Assembly (NCBI GenBank): GCA_030037545.1
Contig: JASHRF010000053.1
Coordinates: forward strand, 22,966-86,965
Direction of reading: 5' to 3'
Length of the DNA: 64,000 nt
Source of the DNA: Acidobacteriaceae bacterium
GTDB lineage: Bacteria > Acidobacteriota > Terriglobia > Terriglobales > Acidobacteriaceae
Shown: piece after piece, positions 1 to 8,466 of the stretch
How the letters are laid out: each line of letters opens with the position of its first letter
Numbering within the stretch: position 1 is the stretch's first letter
Program-made: the position numbers and the translations under genes
The notes under the pieces: model-generated
The model's input: only the letters and a program-made list of their open reading frames with translations
Database searches by the model: none
Told to the model about the DNA's origin: nothing

Positions 1-241
1 GACGACGCCCCTCGATCTTGCGCTGCTCCACGCAGGTGGCGCAGGGACAAGCCTCGCGCAGCCACGCAAAGCTCCACGCGCTCCTGTGCCCGTCGGCCCA
101 GTCGATCTCCAGTCCCTTGCCCTCGGTCAGCAGCACCCGAACCTTCTCCGGCGTGATGGCGCTGCGGCTCAGCGGCCGGTTCTCCGCGCTTTCCCGGGCT
201 TGCTCCTCCTCCGACAGAATGCGTATGCCCTCGTGGCTCAT
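1..241 (-). CDS. DUF971 domain protein, 3' end beyond window (partial)
   Basis: This reading frame runs off the left edge and is absent from the ORF track because it has no stop here. Reverse-strand translation starts MSHEGIRILSEEEQ and at about residues 48-75 carries the DUF971 signature (EIDWADGH, then WLREACPCATC). DUF971 is the small N-terminal domain shared with gamma-butyrobetaine hydroxylase; stand-alone copies are common in bacteria, often near Mrp/ApbC-type iron-sulfur carriers, and have no settled function. The ATG at 241 is the only start seen. At least 80 residues are present, so most of the protein is probably here. Confidence 0.75.
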   Translation of the reverse strand, partial: MSHEGIRILSEEEQARESAENRPLSRSAITPEKVRVLLTEGKGLEIDWADGHRSAWSFAWLREACPCATCVEQRKIEGRR

Positions 242-382
242 AAATACAGTTTACAGTTCACAGTTCGTAGTTCACAGTTCTTGGCTGGCAATTGACAAGC
301 GGGGCACTGTGAACTGAGAACTGCTTTTACTCACCAGCGCGGTACTGTGAACTATGAACTACGAACGTGAACTGTCTTACTG
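242..382. repeat. Mirrored array of degenerate agttcac words between two genes
   Basis: The left half holds repeated acagttc/gtagttc words. The right half holds the complementary words gtgaact, atgaact and acgaac. The two halves can therefore pair with each other in several registers around an unrelated centre near 285-295. It lies between TauE/SafE and the DUF971 gene, both on the minus strand, so it may act as a terminator or attenuator. Similar arrays built from other words occur at 32123, 47277 and 47888. Confidence 0.6.
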
Positions 383-1189
383 TTTCCAGAAAAACCACGC
401 CGCCATCGAGAGCCCGATCGCCACCACCAGCCCGCGCAGCACCGGCTGCGGGACGCGTTTCGCCAGGCTGGCCGAAGCGTAGCCGCCGATTCCTGCGGCA
501 ATCATGGCAGCAAAACAGTAGCGCCACACAACCTGCCCGTCCGCGATAAAAATCGCAAAAGCAATGCCGTTCGCCAGCAGGTTAGCGACCACCTTGAGCG
601 CGTTGATGGCATTGATGTCGTCGTAGCCGAAGAGCGCCAACATGGTCATGAAGAGAAAGCCTGCGCCGGCGCCAAAGTAGCCCACATAAAAGCTGACCGC
701 GACGGCGGCAAAAAACAGCGGCACGCGGCGCGGCGCATGCACTTCTCCGGCCCTTACGCGCCCGCGCCGAACCTGCTTCAACCGCTCCAGCCCGCGCGAG
801 ACCGGACCGCTGACGGCAAAGATCGAAGCCGCGCCCAGCAGTAACCACGGCACCAGATGAAGAAATGTCATTTGCGGCGTGTTCAGCAGCACCAAGGCTC
901 CGGCCGTTCCCCCAACTAGCCCGGCCAGCCCCATCAGCCCCGCCGCGCGCAGATTTTTCCGCACGTCCTCGCGATACGCGGCCACCGACGTAAGCTGGCC
1001 TGGCCAGATGGCCACCGTATTGGTGGCATTTGCGTTCACCGGCAGAACGCCCATGCCCAGAATCGCGGGAAACGACAGAAACGACCCGCCGCCGGCCACG
1101 GCATTCAGCACCCCGGCCAAAAATCCGGCTACAGTGAGCCAGATCCATCGCCAGTCCATGCTGGAGAAAAAAACCGGAGTGTGCGCCAT
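377..1189 (-). CDS. TauE/SafE-family membrane permease
   Basis: A 270-residue polytopic membrane protein of the TauE/SafE family (sulfite, taurine-derived or other small organic anion export). The N-terminal helix with AGVLNAVAGGGSFLSFPAIL is the characteristic first repeat of this family, and a second half-repeat follows near VSFYVGYFGAGAGFLF. About seven to eight hydrophobic segments are visible and the length is normal. The ATG at 1189 precedes MAHTPVFFSSMDW. It is transcribed toward the DUF971 gene with 135 bp between them. The substrate cannot be deduced from sequence. Confidence 0.85.
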   Translation of the reverse strand: MAHTPVFFSSMDWRWIWLTVAGFLAGVLNAVAGGGSFLSFPAILGMGVLPVNANATNTVAIWPGQLTSVAAYREDVRKNLRAAGLMGLAGLVGGTAGALVLLNTPQMTFLHLVPWLLLGAASIFAVSGPVSRGLERLKQVRRGRVRAGEVHAPRRVPLFFAAVAVSFYVGYFGAGAGFLFMTMLALFGYDDINAINALKVVANLLANGIAFAIFIADGQVVWRYCFAAMIAAGIGGYASASLAKRVPQPVLRGLVVAIGLSMAAWFFWKQ

Positions 1190-1444
1190 TTCGCTTCATT
1201 GTAGCGGCCGACCATTCGCCGCTCGCGCCCGCTAACTTGCCCAATTCGCCATGTGCGCTCGAGGCGCGCCAAATCGCTGCCCTTGTCTTCCCAATTCCTC
1301 ATCCTGTTCCGCCGGATCTTTTGGGCGGACCGCCAGACCAGACTGCCAAGTGACCGGAGCCCGCCGCAAATGAGGGGCTTGACACGAAGCGGGCGCATCC
1401 CTTGGGTCAGACATCGATGTTCCTCAATGCAATGGGTGGTTGAA

Positions 1445-1638
1445 GCCAGTATGTATGCGCGGAAGCGAAGCAGCATGGTATTGGAGTAGTAACTGCGGGT
1501 AAAGCAGACGATTATGAAACTTGGGACGAATTGGTTGAACCTGTCCGCCACGAACCCGACCCCGAGCGCATGAATGATTTCCTGGCAGTTCAAATGTCCC
1601 AAGGGTTCCGCGAACAGATCATTAAGTGGTTCAAATAA
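1445..1638 (+). pseudogene. C-terminal remnant of an unrecognised protein
   Basis: An open frame without a start codon, following a TGA at 1442-1444. It translates to a sensible soluble C-terminus (HGIGVVTAGKADDYETWDEL, ending REQIIKWFK). Its composition is unlike the surrounding shadow frames and it ends at a TAA. I do not recognise the family. Lack of a start and of any upstream homologous coding sequence suggests a decayed 3' end of a gene, located just before the toxin-antitoxin pair. The 255 bp between 1190 and 1444 show no gene. Confidence 0.4.
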
Positions 1639-1709
1639 TGGTTGGGCCGCTCAGCGTTGCTGAGCTCCCCGCGATTTGCGCGGAACGCGCGGTAGCTGCA
1701 TGCAATGCC

Positions 1710-2033
1710 CTACATCAGGACCTTCAGGCCGTGTTTCTGGACAATCGATAGCAGCTTGAGGGCCATGCCGCTGGGCTTTTTGGCGCCGGTCTCCCACTTC
1801 TCCACCGTGGACTCGCTGGTGTTGAGATAGCGCGCAAAGAGGGGCTGGCTGACCTTGTGGCTTTCGCGAATCTGCTTGATCTGCCGCGGTGCAAAGGACT
1901 CGGGAACGGCGAGGCAGGCGGCGTCGAAGCGACGCATGGTGGCCTTGTCGATAGTTCCGGCGCGATGCATGCCCGCGGCTGCGCTGTGAATGGCCTCAAA
2001 GGCCTCGCTCTTGTACTTACGGCCGGCGCTCAT
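1710..2033 (-). CDS. Type II antitoxin, HTH (NadS/HigA-like)
   Basis: A 107-residue protein with a C-terminal helix-turn-helix (KVSQPLFARYLNTSESTVEKWETG, then KKPSGMALKLL), the pattern of NadS/HigA-type antitoxins. It should bind the partner toxin and repress the shared promoter. I chose the ATG at 2033 (MSAGRKYKS) because GGAGGAG lies 8 nt upstream; the ORF track uses an upstream GTG at 2060. It follows the toxin gene by 65 bp in the same orientation, the toxin-first order of HigBA and RelE/NadS loci. Confidence 0.85.
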   Translation of the reverse strand: MSAGRKYKSEAFEAIHSAAAGMHRAGTIDKATMRRFDAACLAVPESFAPRQIKQIRESHKVSQPLFARYLNTSESTVEKWETGAKKPSGMALKLLSIVQKHGLKVLM

Positions 2034-2098
2034 CGGCAAATCTCCTCCAGTTCGCCGCACTGCAGTTCGCGCGCGGCCTCGGCATCGGTTTTGCGAGC

Positions 2099-2401
2099 CT
2101 AAACCGCCGCCAAACCGCGAAATGCAGCCAGTTCGCCGTCGTCGATATTCGCGCGGTCCTGTTTAGCGAACAGATAAACATAAACCCAGTACCGGCAGCC
2201 CCGGGCGAGAACAATCGAGCGATAGAGATTGCGGCCCAGACGCTTCTTGAAGACGCCGCCGCCGAGGTCGTCGGCTTGACCGAGCATGACCTGATGGATA
2301 GCGGTACATAGCTCCGCGTCGCTGATACGCGCCTTGCGTGCTCTCCTTGAAAACCAGGCGGTCTTGAAGATCCGCCAGGGCTCTTGCTTCTGGATCGCCA
2401 C
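2099..2401 (-). CDS. RelE-family toxin (PF06296-like)
   Basis: A 100-residue protein with the layout of the RelE subgroup that pairs with NadS-like antitoxins: WRIFKTAWFSRRARKARISD, then DDLGGGVFKKRL, YRSIVLAR, YLFAKQDRANIDDGELAAFR. Members are thought to be ribosome-associated mRNA interferases. The start is GTG at 2401, with no ribosome-binding site seen; a TACAAT box 7 nt upstream suggests a leaderless message. The antitoxin lies directly downstream. Confidence 0.85.
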   Translation of the reverse strand: MAIQKQEPWRIFKTAWFSRRARKARISDAELCTAIHQVMLGQADDLGGGVFKKRLGRNLYRSIVLARGCRYWVYVYLFAKQDRANIDDGELAAFRGLAAV

Positions 2402-2407
2402 AAATCA

Positions 2408-2426
2408 ATTGTAGCACCAGGTGCTA
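2408..2426 (-). promoter_or_regulatory. Candidate -10 box and operator of the toxin-antitoxin operon
   Basis: A perfect 7-1-7 inverted repeat (TAGCACC A GGTGCTA, 2412-2426) lies just upstream of the toxin start and overlaps a TACAAT -10-like box on the minus strand (2408-2413). A clear -35 was not found at normal spacing. The position fits autorepression by the HTH antitoxin. Operator function is inferred from symmetry and position. Confidence 0.6.
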
Positions 2427-2526
2427 TCAAAAAAGAGCGAATATTTTCAGGCTGATGCACAAAGTCCGTCCGCAATGCGGACGGACTTTGGTAATACGCC
2501 GAAGGCACGGTTGCTGCATGCAGGGC

Positions 2527-4680
2527 TCAGTCCCCGGCAACGGGCTCGCCTTCTTCTTTGCGGATGCGGTTGATGGGGCTGGCAGCGTTGTTCGATGCGG
2601 GGCGGATGCTGTCGAGGCTCACCAGGCCGTCGGCGGGCTTTTCACCGAGGACGTGCTCGCGATACAGCTTGGCCATCCTGGCGTTTTCGGCGTCCTGCTT
2701 GAGCTTGGCTTCGAGACTTTGTTTTTCCAGGCTCTGCTTGTCGCGGGCACGGATGCGTTCTTCGCGCGCGTTCTTGGCGATGCCCAGGTTGTCGAGCGTG
2801 TGGTTGGCTTCGGCGTTCACGTGCTCCATGTTGAGCTGCAGATGGTGGCCCACCTGATTCATGCCCACCTTCTTGCCGCCGGCGAAGATCTCGTGGCGTC
2901 CATGCTCCTCGTACCACTTGGTGAGCGTGGCCGTCATGTGCATCTTCTCGATGATGTTGCGCCAGCCGATGCCGGTATTGTACGCGCAGAAGCTGATTTC
3001 GCCTTCCTGCGTGGCGTAAGGAATGATGCACTGCTCGGTGCGGCGGAAGTCGTAGTTGAACAAATCCTGGAACCACATGCCGGCGATGAAGAGGAAGTTC
3101 CAGCGGTCCTGGCGGCGCTTCTTGATGTCTTCCATGGTCCGGTCGCCTTTCACGCTGCCGTAGTTCTTGCCGGTGGCGTTGAAGGTCTTGTCCATCTTCT
3201 TCAGCATGTCAGTGATCTTGAAGTGGGTGGGCGCCTGGAAGGGATCGTAATTACGCAACAGCGAGAGACCAAGGCCAATTACAGAAAGCCATCTGCCGCG
3301 AGCGGCGTCGTTCACCTTGGCCAAGTCCTTAGCCACCTGGTCCATGTGCAGGAAGGCCGTTACGGGCGCGGCTTCCTTGGTTTCCTTGTCGATCATCATG
3401 GCCATGCCGATGCCGCAGTTGGGATGGCATCCGCAGGAGAGCTGGCCCCACTCGGCCTGCGGCCCGTGCACCAGGTCGGCCCAGTCGGAGAAGGTGCTCA
3501 TAAAGCTGATGGGGAACCAGTCGCGCTCGGGCACGCCGAAGCCGCACTGATTCTTGATGTCGTGGGCCATGTGGCTGAGTGTGTAGCGCTGGGCCACACG
3601 GCGCTCGTCGGTAATGTCCTCATCGCGGCCGGTAAAGCTGACCGGCTGGAAGCTGAGGAAACTGATGGTCTTGGGATTGTCGAGCGCGAACTGGATGATG
3701 CGGCCGACCTGCTCGTTGTTGATGCCGTTCACGATGGTGGTGACGGGCACGATCTCCACGCCGGCTTCGTGAAGGTTGTTGATGGCCTGCAGCTTTACGT
3801 CGAAGAGGTTGCCAACCTTGCGGTGCGAGTTGGCGGCATTACCGATGCCGTCGAATTGGAGATACACGTAGCGCAGGCCTGCTTCCGCGGCGGCGCGGCA
3901 CAGCTCCTTGGACTTGGCGAACTCGATGCCGTTCGAGGCCGCCTGCACGCTGTTGTAACCCACCTTGCGCGAGTAAGCCACGGCGTCAAGGAAGTAGGGC
4001 GAGAGCGTGGGCTCGCCGCCGCTGAACTGCACACTCATCTGCCGCTTGGGCTTGATGGTGATGGCGTTGTCAAGCATGGTCTTGATCTCGTCCCACGTGA
4101 GCTCGTGGACGAAGCCCACCTGGTTGGCGTCCATGAAGCAGGGATCGCACATCATGTTGCAGCGGTTGGTCAGGTCGATAGTCAGCACCGAGCCGCGGCC
4201 ATTGGTAATCGTGGAGGTGCCGTGATGGTGCAGATCCTGGTCGCCCTTGCCGTGGGCGCGCATGTCGCGACCGGGGAAGCTCTGTTCGAGATGCTTGAAG
4301 AACGCCGGATCGATCGACATTACGTCTTCGAAATGGCCGTGCTTGGGGCAGTCCTTCACCATCAGGATTTTGCCGTCGCGCTCGATGATCTGGGCCTTGA
4401 TCTCCCCCACTTTCTCGTTGAGCAGCACTTCGTGGGGCAGCTTTCCGTCGAGAATCTGCTTGCGGATCTCGGGGACGCACCTGGGGCAGAGCGAGTCCGT
4501 GGTGCGCGGCCAGCCGAGCGGCGGCTTCTCCTTTTGCCAGGACTTCATCAGGGGCTTGTCGCTCCACTTGGGCGTGAAGGAGGGGTTGGGGCTGATGCGG
4601 TTCAGTCGGTCGAAGACGACCCACGCACCCCGCGCCGCGTAGACCGCGGCCTTCTCAACATACTTAACAGCTTTAGCCAT
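2527..4680 (-). CDS. Radical SAM protein of the Tes/Mss type (candidate membrane-spanning lipid synthase)
   Basis: A 717-residue radical SAM protein. In order: SLCPRC (Cys65, Cys68), KDCPKHGHFED (Cys111), the SAM cluster motif CNMMCDPC (Cys174, 178, 181), FSGGEPT near 219-225, a Cys-rich stretch SCGCHPNCGIG, a late pair around EQCIIPY and SFCAYNTGIGWR, and a charged C-terminal helix. The N-terminal CPxC plus CPxHG pair, the CHPxCG stretch and the FCAYNT block are how I remember archaeal tetraether synthase (Tes) and its bacterial relative Mss, which joins fatty acyl tails into iso-diabolic acid. The start is the ATG at 4680 with GGGGAG 9 nt upstream; the ORF track adds 36 residues. Other radical SAM alkylators remain possible. 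No lipid gene lies beside it. Confidence 0.8.
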   Translation of the reverse strand: MAKAVKYVEKAAVYAARGAWVVFDRLNRISPNPSFTPKWSDKPLMKSWQKEKPPLGWPRTTDSLCPRCVPEIRKQILDGKLPHEVLLNEKVGEIKAQIIERDGKILMVKDCPKHGHFEDVMSIDPAFFKHLEQSFPGRDMRAHGKGDQDLHHHGTSTITNGRGSVLTIDLTNRCNMMCDPCFMDANQVGFVHELTWDEIKTMLDNAITIKPKRQMSVQFSGGEPTLSPYFLDAVAYSRKVGYNSVQAASNGIEFAKSKELCRAAAEAGLRYVYLQFDGIGNAANSHRKVGNLFDVKLQAINNLHEAGVEIVPVTTIVNGINNEQVGRIIQFALDNPKTISFLSFQPVSFTGRDEDITDERRVAQRYTLSHMAHDIKNQCGFGVPERDWFPISFMSTFSDWADLVHGPQAEWGQLSCGCHPNCGIGMAMMIDKETKEAAPVTAFLHMDQVAKDLAKVNDAARGRWLSVIGLGLSLLRNYDPFQAPTHFKITDMLKKMDKTFNATGKNYGSVKGDRTMEDIKKRRQDRWNFLFIAGMWFQDLFNYDFRRTEQCIIPYATQEGEISFCAYNTGIGWRNIIEKMHMTATLTKWYEEHGRHEIFAGGKKVGMNQVGHHLQLNMEHVNAEANHTLDNLGIAKNAREERIRARDKQSLEKQSLEAKLKQDAENARMAKLYREHVLGEKPADGLVSLDSIRPASNNAASPINRIRKEEGEPVAGD

Positions 4681-4958
4681 AAATCCAATCTCCCCAATCA
4701 AAAATTTGTTCCCATAGCCGGTCCGCTTTGTTGGCCTGCTTGCTTGGCCGTCCATTTCGAAACTGAACGGCCTGAAAACCCATTGCAAGGGTAATCGGGC
4801 GGGCTTGGCATCCCAACCCTAGTGCAGTGAATGGTGGAAACCTGCGAGTGAATGGGGAGAATGGCGAGAGGAACGGGAGATCGCGAAGGGTTGCCCGGGA
4901 GGACCCTAAGTCGTTTCAGGAGATGGAAATGCAGCCGAGGCAGTTCCTGCAGCATCGC

Positions 4959-6482
4959 TCACTGCAGCGCGTAGCCCAGCAGAATACCCGCCGCGGCCTG
5001 GCCCTCGCAATTCGCCTCCGTGCTGACGAAGTGGTCGTGGGTGGTGGCGCAACTATAGAGAGGCACGGTTGACAGGCCCGCAGGCGGCTGCGTGTACGCG
5101 TAGCCTTCGAGACCGAGAGCCAGCGCGCCTCCGCAGGCGCTGTCGGTAGAGACGAAATAATCGGTTGCGCCGTTTTTGCAGGCATAGAGCGCGAGGGTTG
5201 CGTCTTGGCCAGCTCCATTCTGGGGGCTTTCATAGAGATGGCCAAGCGTGGACTCGAGAGTGAACCCTCCTGCCTGATCGATGTATCCAGTGGTGGTCTC
5301 GTGCACGCTCGAATTCTGGTAAAGATTGAGCGCCATCAGCGGCTGGCCCGGCTTCCAGTTGTCTACGCCTACATCCCACTGGTTGGGTTGCGCGGAGCTG
5401 CTTATGGCAGCGGGCGAGGCGTTCCACGCCGGACGGGGATTGGAAATCGAGGTCAGCAGTTGGACGATCGGATACGAGCCCACGTCGAGGCTGCCGTAGG
5501 GGTCGCGCACAAATCCTGCGATGAAATTCGATTCATAGCCGGTGGCGTTGGTGTCGAAGGTGTGCAGCTCCTGCCACGGCGTGGCGCCCGTCAGCAGCGA
5601 AGCGGCGGGAATGCGGTAGAGCGTCACGCCCATCTGGCCGCGCTCCTGAACATTGCCGGTGGTGGAAGGCTGGCGCACGTCCGCATTGAAGACCGCGTAC
5701 CAGTATTGAGTGGCGGGATCGTAGGCCATGTCGCCCCAGCTTGCCTGGGGGTCTTCAAGGCCGTTGGTGGCCAGCGTGCCGACGAGTTGAAAGTGAACGC
5801 CGTCGGTCGAGGTCGCTTCACGGTGAACGGTGGCGGCGTTGGAGTCCTCGTAAAAGAGGGTGATGGCAGACTTGCCGTCGCCGTTATAGGGCGCGGGCTG
5901 GCCTACGCCGTAGTGGATTGCGGTAGCCGCGGCGATAATCGGATATGGATACTTCTTCCAATGGACGCCGTCATTGGAAAAGGCCACGCCGATGCTGTTG
6001 GCGAAGCCGGACTGGAGGGCCGTGCCCACGTAATACATGGCGTAGGAGTAGGTTTGGCCGTCGCCGAGCGGGTTTACGAACGCGCCGCCGGTCACCTGCG
6101 GATTGCAGGTGTAGGCCGAGTCCCACGTTCCCGGCGTTTCCCCCATCACCGTCACCGGATCGGAGACTTTTCCGGTGAGGGGATCGACGGTGGAGTACTG
6201 GATAGTATCAGAGTCCTGAGACGAGTCGTTGGGGTTGGGTGCGTAGCCGCACCACCAGATCTTGATCGTGCCGGCGGATTCGATGACCGAAGGCGAGTAG
6301 TCGTAGAGATTGGGACGGCCCACGATGGCACCGGCGGGAACGCCTTTGATAGAAGCGCCGCAGCCGGCGGCGAGTAGAAGCGCCAGGGAAAGAATCACAA
6401 GGGTTGGACGGTTCGCGGCAGAGAGCGGCGCACGCAGAGAGCCAGGAATGAAACGGCCATTCCGGCCGGAAGCAGTCGACAC
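4959..6482 (-). CDS. Secreted lipoprotein: GH43/GH32-like propeller with C-terminal DUF5648-like repeats
   Basis: A 507-residue protein with a signal sequence ending in a lipobox (LLLAAG-Cys41), so probably membrane-anchored outside the cytoplasm. The middle part has propeller-like blades (VAFSNDGVHWKKYP, EATSTDGVHFQLVG, DPQASWGDMAYD) as in five-bladed glycosidase or sugar-binding folds. The last ~95 residues hold two repeats of the form LYACKNGATDYFVSTDSACGG, like DUF5648. I do not see a confident catalytic triad. The start is GTG at 6482. It stands alone between spacers. Confidence 0.6.
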   Translation of the reverse strand: MSTASGRNGRFIPGSLRAPLSAANRPTLVILSLALLLAAGCGASIKGVPAGAIVGRPNLYDYSPSVIESAGTIKIWWCGYAPNPNDSSQDSDTIQYSTVDPLTGKVSDPVTVMGETPGTWDSAYTCNPQVTGGAFVNPLGDGQTYSYAMYYVGTALQSGFANSIGVAFSNDGVHWKKYPYPIIAAATAIHYGVGQPAPYNGDGKSAITLFYEDSNAATVHREATSTDGVHFQLVGTLATNGLEDPQASWGDMAYDPATQYWYAVFNADVRQPSTTGNVQERGQMGVTLYRIPAASLLTGATPWQELHTFDTNATGYESNFIAGFVRDPYGSLDVGSYPIVQLLTSISNPRPAWNASPAAISSSAQPNQWDVGVDNWKPGQPLMALNLYQNSSVHETTTGYIDQAGGFTLESTLGHLYESPQNGAGQDATLALYACKNGATDYFVSTDSACGGALALGLEGYAYTQPPAGLSTVPLYSCATTHDHFVSTEANCEGQAAAGILLGYALQ

Positions 6483-6887
6483 GCAGAGGTCCTATCTCTG
6501 GATTCGGGGAAAAATGTGACGCAAAACAGTTTGCGGAGAGCCGGGCGGTGGTTCTTTATGCCCCTTATGAAATAAGTTGAAGCTTCTGCGCCGCGCCGGC
6601 TGCTTTTCTTCGCTTACCCGCGAAATCCAAACAGCAACCACCAGCTCCGGTGCGCACGAGGGACAGCGATATGGAAGTCAAATCGCCAGCCTGGACGGTG
6701 CGCGTCAGGTTTATCTGATAGTGATGCGCTAAATATAGCAGAAAAAATCGGCGTGTTTCGGGACAAAATCGGGAGCGTTCAAACGTTGAAGGGGCAGGAG
6801 TTGTGCGTCCATGGGGGGTGGGCGCTCCAGCCTGCCCGGCGCGCTGTGAGGCCGGCCCTGACATTAGTGGTTTTGGGGCCATCGCTT
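6483..6887. other. Spacer of about 400 bp, no gene seen
   Basis: The region lies between the stop of the 329-residue secreted protein and the start of the lipoprotein gene, both on the minus strand. ORF-track entries here are overlapping frames without family features. I see no tRNA, clear terminator or repeat; it presumably carries the lipoprotein promoter. Confidence 0.5.
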
Positions 6888-7877
6888 TCACGGCCCGGCT
6901 GCGGTGTCGGTGCGTGCTGCCTGGTTGATAATCTGCTGCACCAACACGATGCGGACGTGGATGTGGCTGGCGAGGTCGGGGAGGAATTCGGTGATGAAGT
7001 TGTCGATAGGCGCGGTGGACAGATCGAGTCCGTAGCGGGCGGTGCTGGCGCGGAGATTGGTCTTCTGGCCGGGCACGTAGAGATTGTTGATGGACTCGTC
7101 GGCGGCGAAGCCCACCAGGTCCGCGTAGTTGGGCATGCCTTTGCCGTTGTCGCCTTCGGTCCACGCAATCTGGGCGATGCAATGAACCGCGCGGCGCTTG
7201 ATGCTGGCGTTGGGCATGCGGTGGTAGTGCGGGTCCTGGTGGGTAATCGAGGGAATCAGGAAGGTTCCGAAGAACTCGCCCACCATGTCCTGTGTAAAGC
7301 TGACGCCCATGTCGTTCGCCCAGCCGTGGAAGCCAGGGCCCTCGGGCGAGTGCGAGTTTGTGGCCACGGTAAACGCCGATCCCCCGGCGATGGTCAGTAG
7401 GTTGAAGGGGTCGATGAGGTTGCGGCCGGCGAGATGCGCCTTCTGAAGCGGTGTGAGCGCTTTGACCTGCGGCCCATTGAGGAAGCGCGCGTACCAGTTG
7501 ATGATGGGAACGTGCGGCACGCAAAGGGTGACGCCGACGATGCGCGGCGGAGCGGCGAGCGCGGCGGTGTAGGCTTCAGAAACTTCTTCGGCGCGCACCG
7601 CCGCCGTGGCCGCCAGGGTGGCGGCGGCATTGCGCAGCTCGCAGGGACCGGCCGGAGCAAGATTGGGATGCGTTGCAGACTTGGCCTGGGGCGCGGAACT
7701 GGATTGAGGCGCGGACCCTTGTAGCTCTGGCGCCGACACCTGGGGTTGAGGCGCGTCAGGGAGGGCTGCGGCCAAGGACGGCCGGTTGCTCTGCGCAGGC
7801 CAAGCGGGAATGCCTGCGGAGACCAGGAGGCAGGCGAGCGAGCTTCTTTGCATCCAGCGTCTTGCGAGAACTGCCAT
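6888..7877 (-). CDS. Secreted/envelope protein of unknown function
   Basis: A 329-residue protein with a basic N-terminus and a hydrophobic stretch (SLACLLVSAGIPAWPA) that reads as a signal peptide. A Pro/Ser/Gln-rich linker follows, then a conserved-looking domain with ITHQDPHYHRMPN and WTEGDNGKGMPNYADL. I recall similar uncharacterised proteins in Acidobacteriota but cannot name a family. The clustered His residues could bind a metal, which is only a guess. I chose the ATG at 7877 with AGGAG close upstream; the ORF track starts 9 residues earlier. Confidence 0.65.
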   Translation of the reverse strand: MAVLARRWMQRSSLACLLVSAGIPAWPAQSNRPSLAAALPDAPQPQVSAPELQGSAPQSSSAPQAKSATHPNLAPAGPCELRNAAATLAATAAVRAEEVSEAYTAALAAPPRIVGVTLCVPHVPIINWYARFLNGPQVKALTPLQKAHLAGRNLIDPFNLLTIAGGSAFTVATNSHSPEGPGFHGWANDMGVSFTQDMVGEFFGTFLIPSITHQDPHYHRMPNASIKRRAVHCIAQIAWTEGDNGKGMPNYADLVGFAADESINNLYVPGQKTNLRASTARYGLDLSTAPIDNFITEFLPDLASHIHVRIVLVQQIINQAARTDTAAGP

Positions 7878-8184
7878 CGATCTCCTATTTACGGCCAGCC
7901 CCAACCGGTGGGACGCTAATTAGTGGAAAAAGGTCGCACCCGACGTCGTTGCACGCAACGTCACTCGTGGTCGCACGCAACAAAGGTCCCTGGAACCGTG
8001 TTCGACTTCTACAGCATAGGTTCGGGAGCCGCGACCCTGTTAACGTTTGCGGCACGTTGCCCCGGGCAGGTATTGACGCAATAGAGTCCGTCCAGGAGAC
8101 TGAGATCAGGTTGGCTCGAACGGCGAGAGACGGCTGGATGTGTAACCGCTTCGAGAAGCGCTTATCCTCGAAGGTGACTCGAAT
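7878..8184. other. Divergent spacer, no gene seen
   Basis: About 300 bp between the minus-strand secreted-protein gene and the plus-strand 8185 gene, so both promoters should lie here. A short symmetric run around GTTGCACGCAAC (about 7947-7958) is visible but is not clearly placed as an operator. No RNA gene was recognised. Confidence 0.4.
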
Positions 8185-8466
8185 ATGAGCAGTTATCCCC
8201 CACCCGGCCCCAGTATTCCCGGTTTCGGCCAACGCATTGAAGAGGCCATCGAGCTGATGGAGATGGAACTGCGTCACGCCGTGGCCTATGTGAATGACGC
8301 CGTGGTGCCGCAGGTGCGGCGGGAGTCCATCTCGGCCATGCGCAGTGTGGCCGACACGCTGCACAACCTGGCCGACTGCTTCGAGGCGTCGGGGCGCCCG
8401 GCGGGTGAGCCCGCCCGCCCGGCGTCTGGCCCGCCTCAGAACCCGCCAAAGGATCCACGCACTTGA
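8185..8466 (+). CDS. Small conserved-looking protein upstream of rlpA
   Basis: A 93-residue protein: a helical central part rich in charged residues (RIEEAIELMEMELRHAVAYV, then RRESISAMRSVADTLHNLADC) followed by a Pro-rich tail. No signal peptide or membrane segment is visible and I do not recognise a family. Its stop overlaps the TTG start of the rlpA-like gene by 4 bp, implying translational coupling and perhaps a role connected with that envelope lipoprotein. Confidence 0.65.
   Translation: MSSYPPPGPSIPGFGQRIEEAIELMEMELRHAVAYVNDAVVPQVRRESISAMRSVADTLHNLADCFEASGRPAGEPARPASGPPQNPPKDPRT

Noticed and set aside
2455-4794. 779-residue plus-strand ORF opposite the radical SAM gene
   Set aside because: It is the antisense frame of the GC-rich gene; its translation is rich in Val, Leu, Gly and Ala with no family motifs, whereas the minus frame has clear Cys motifs.
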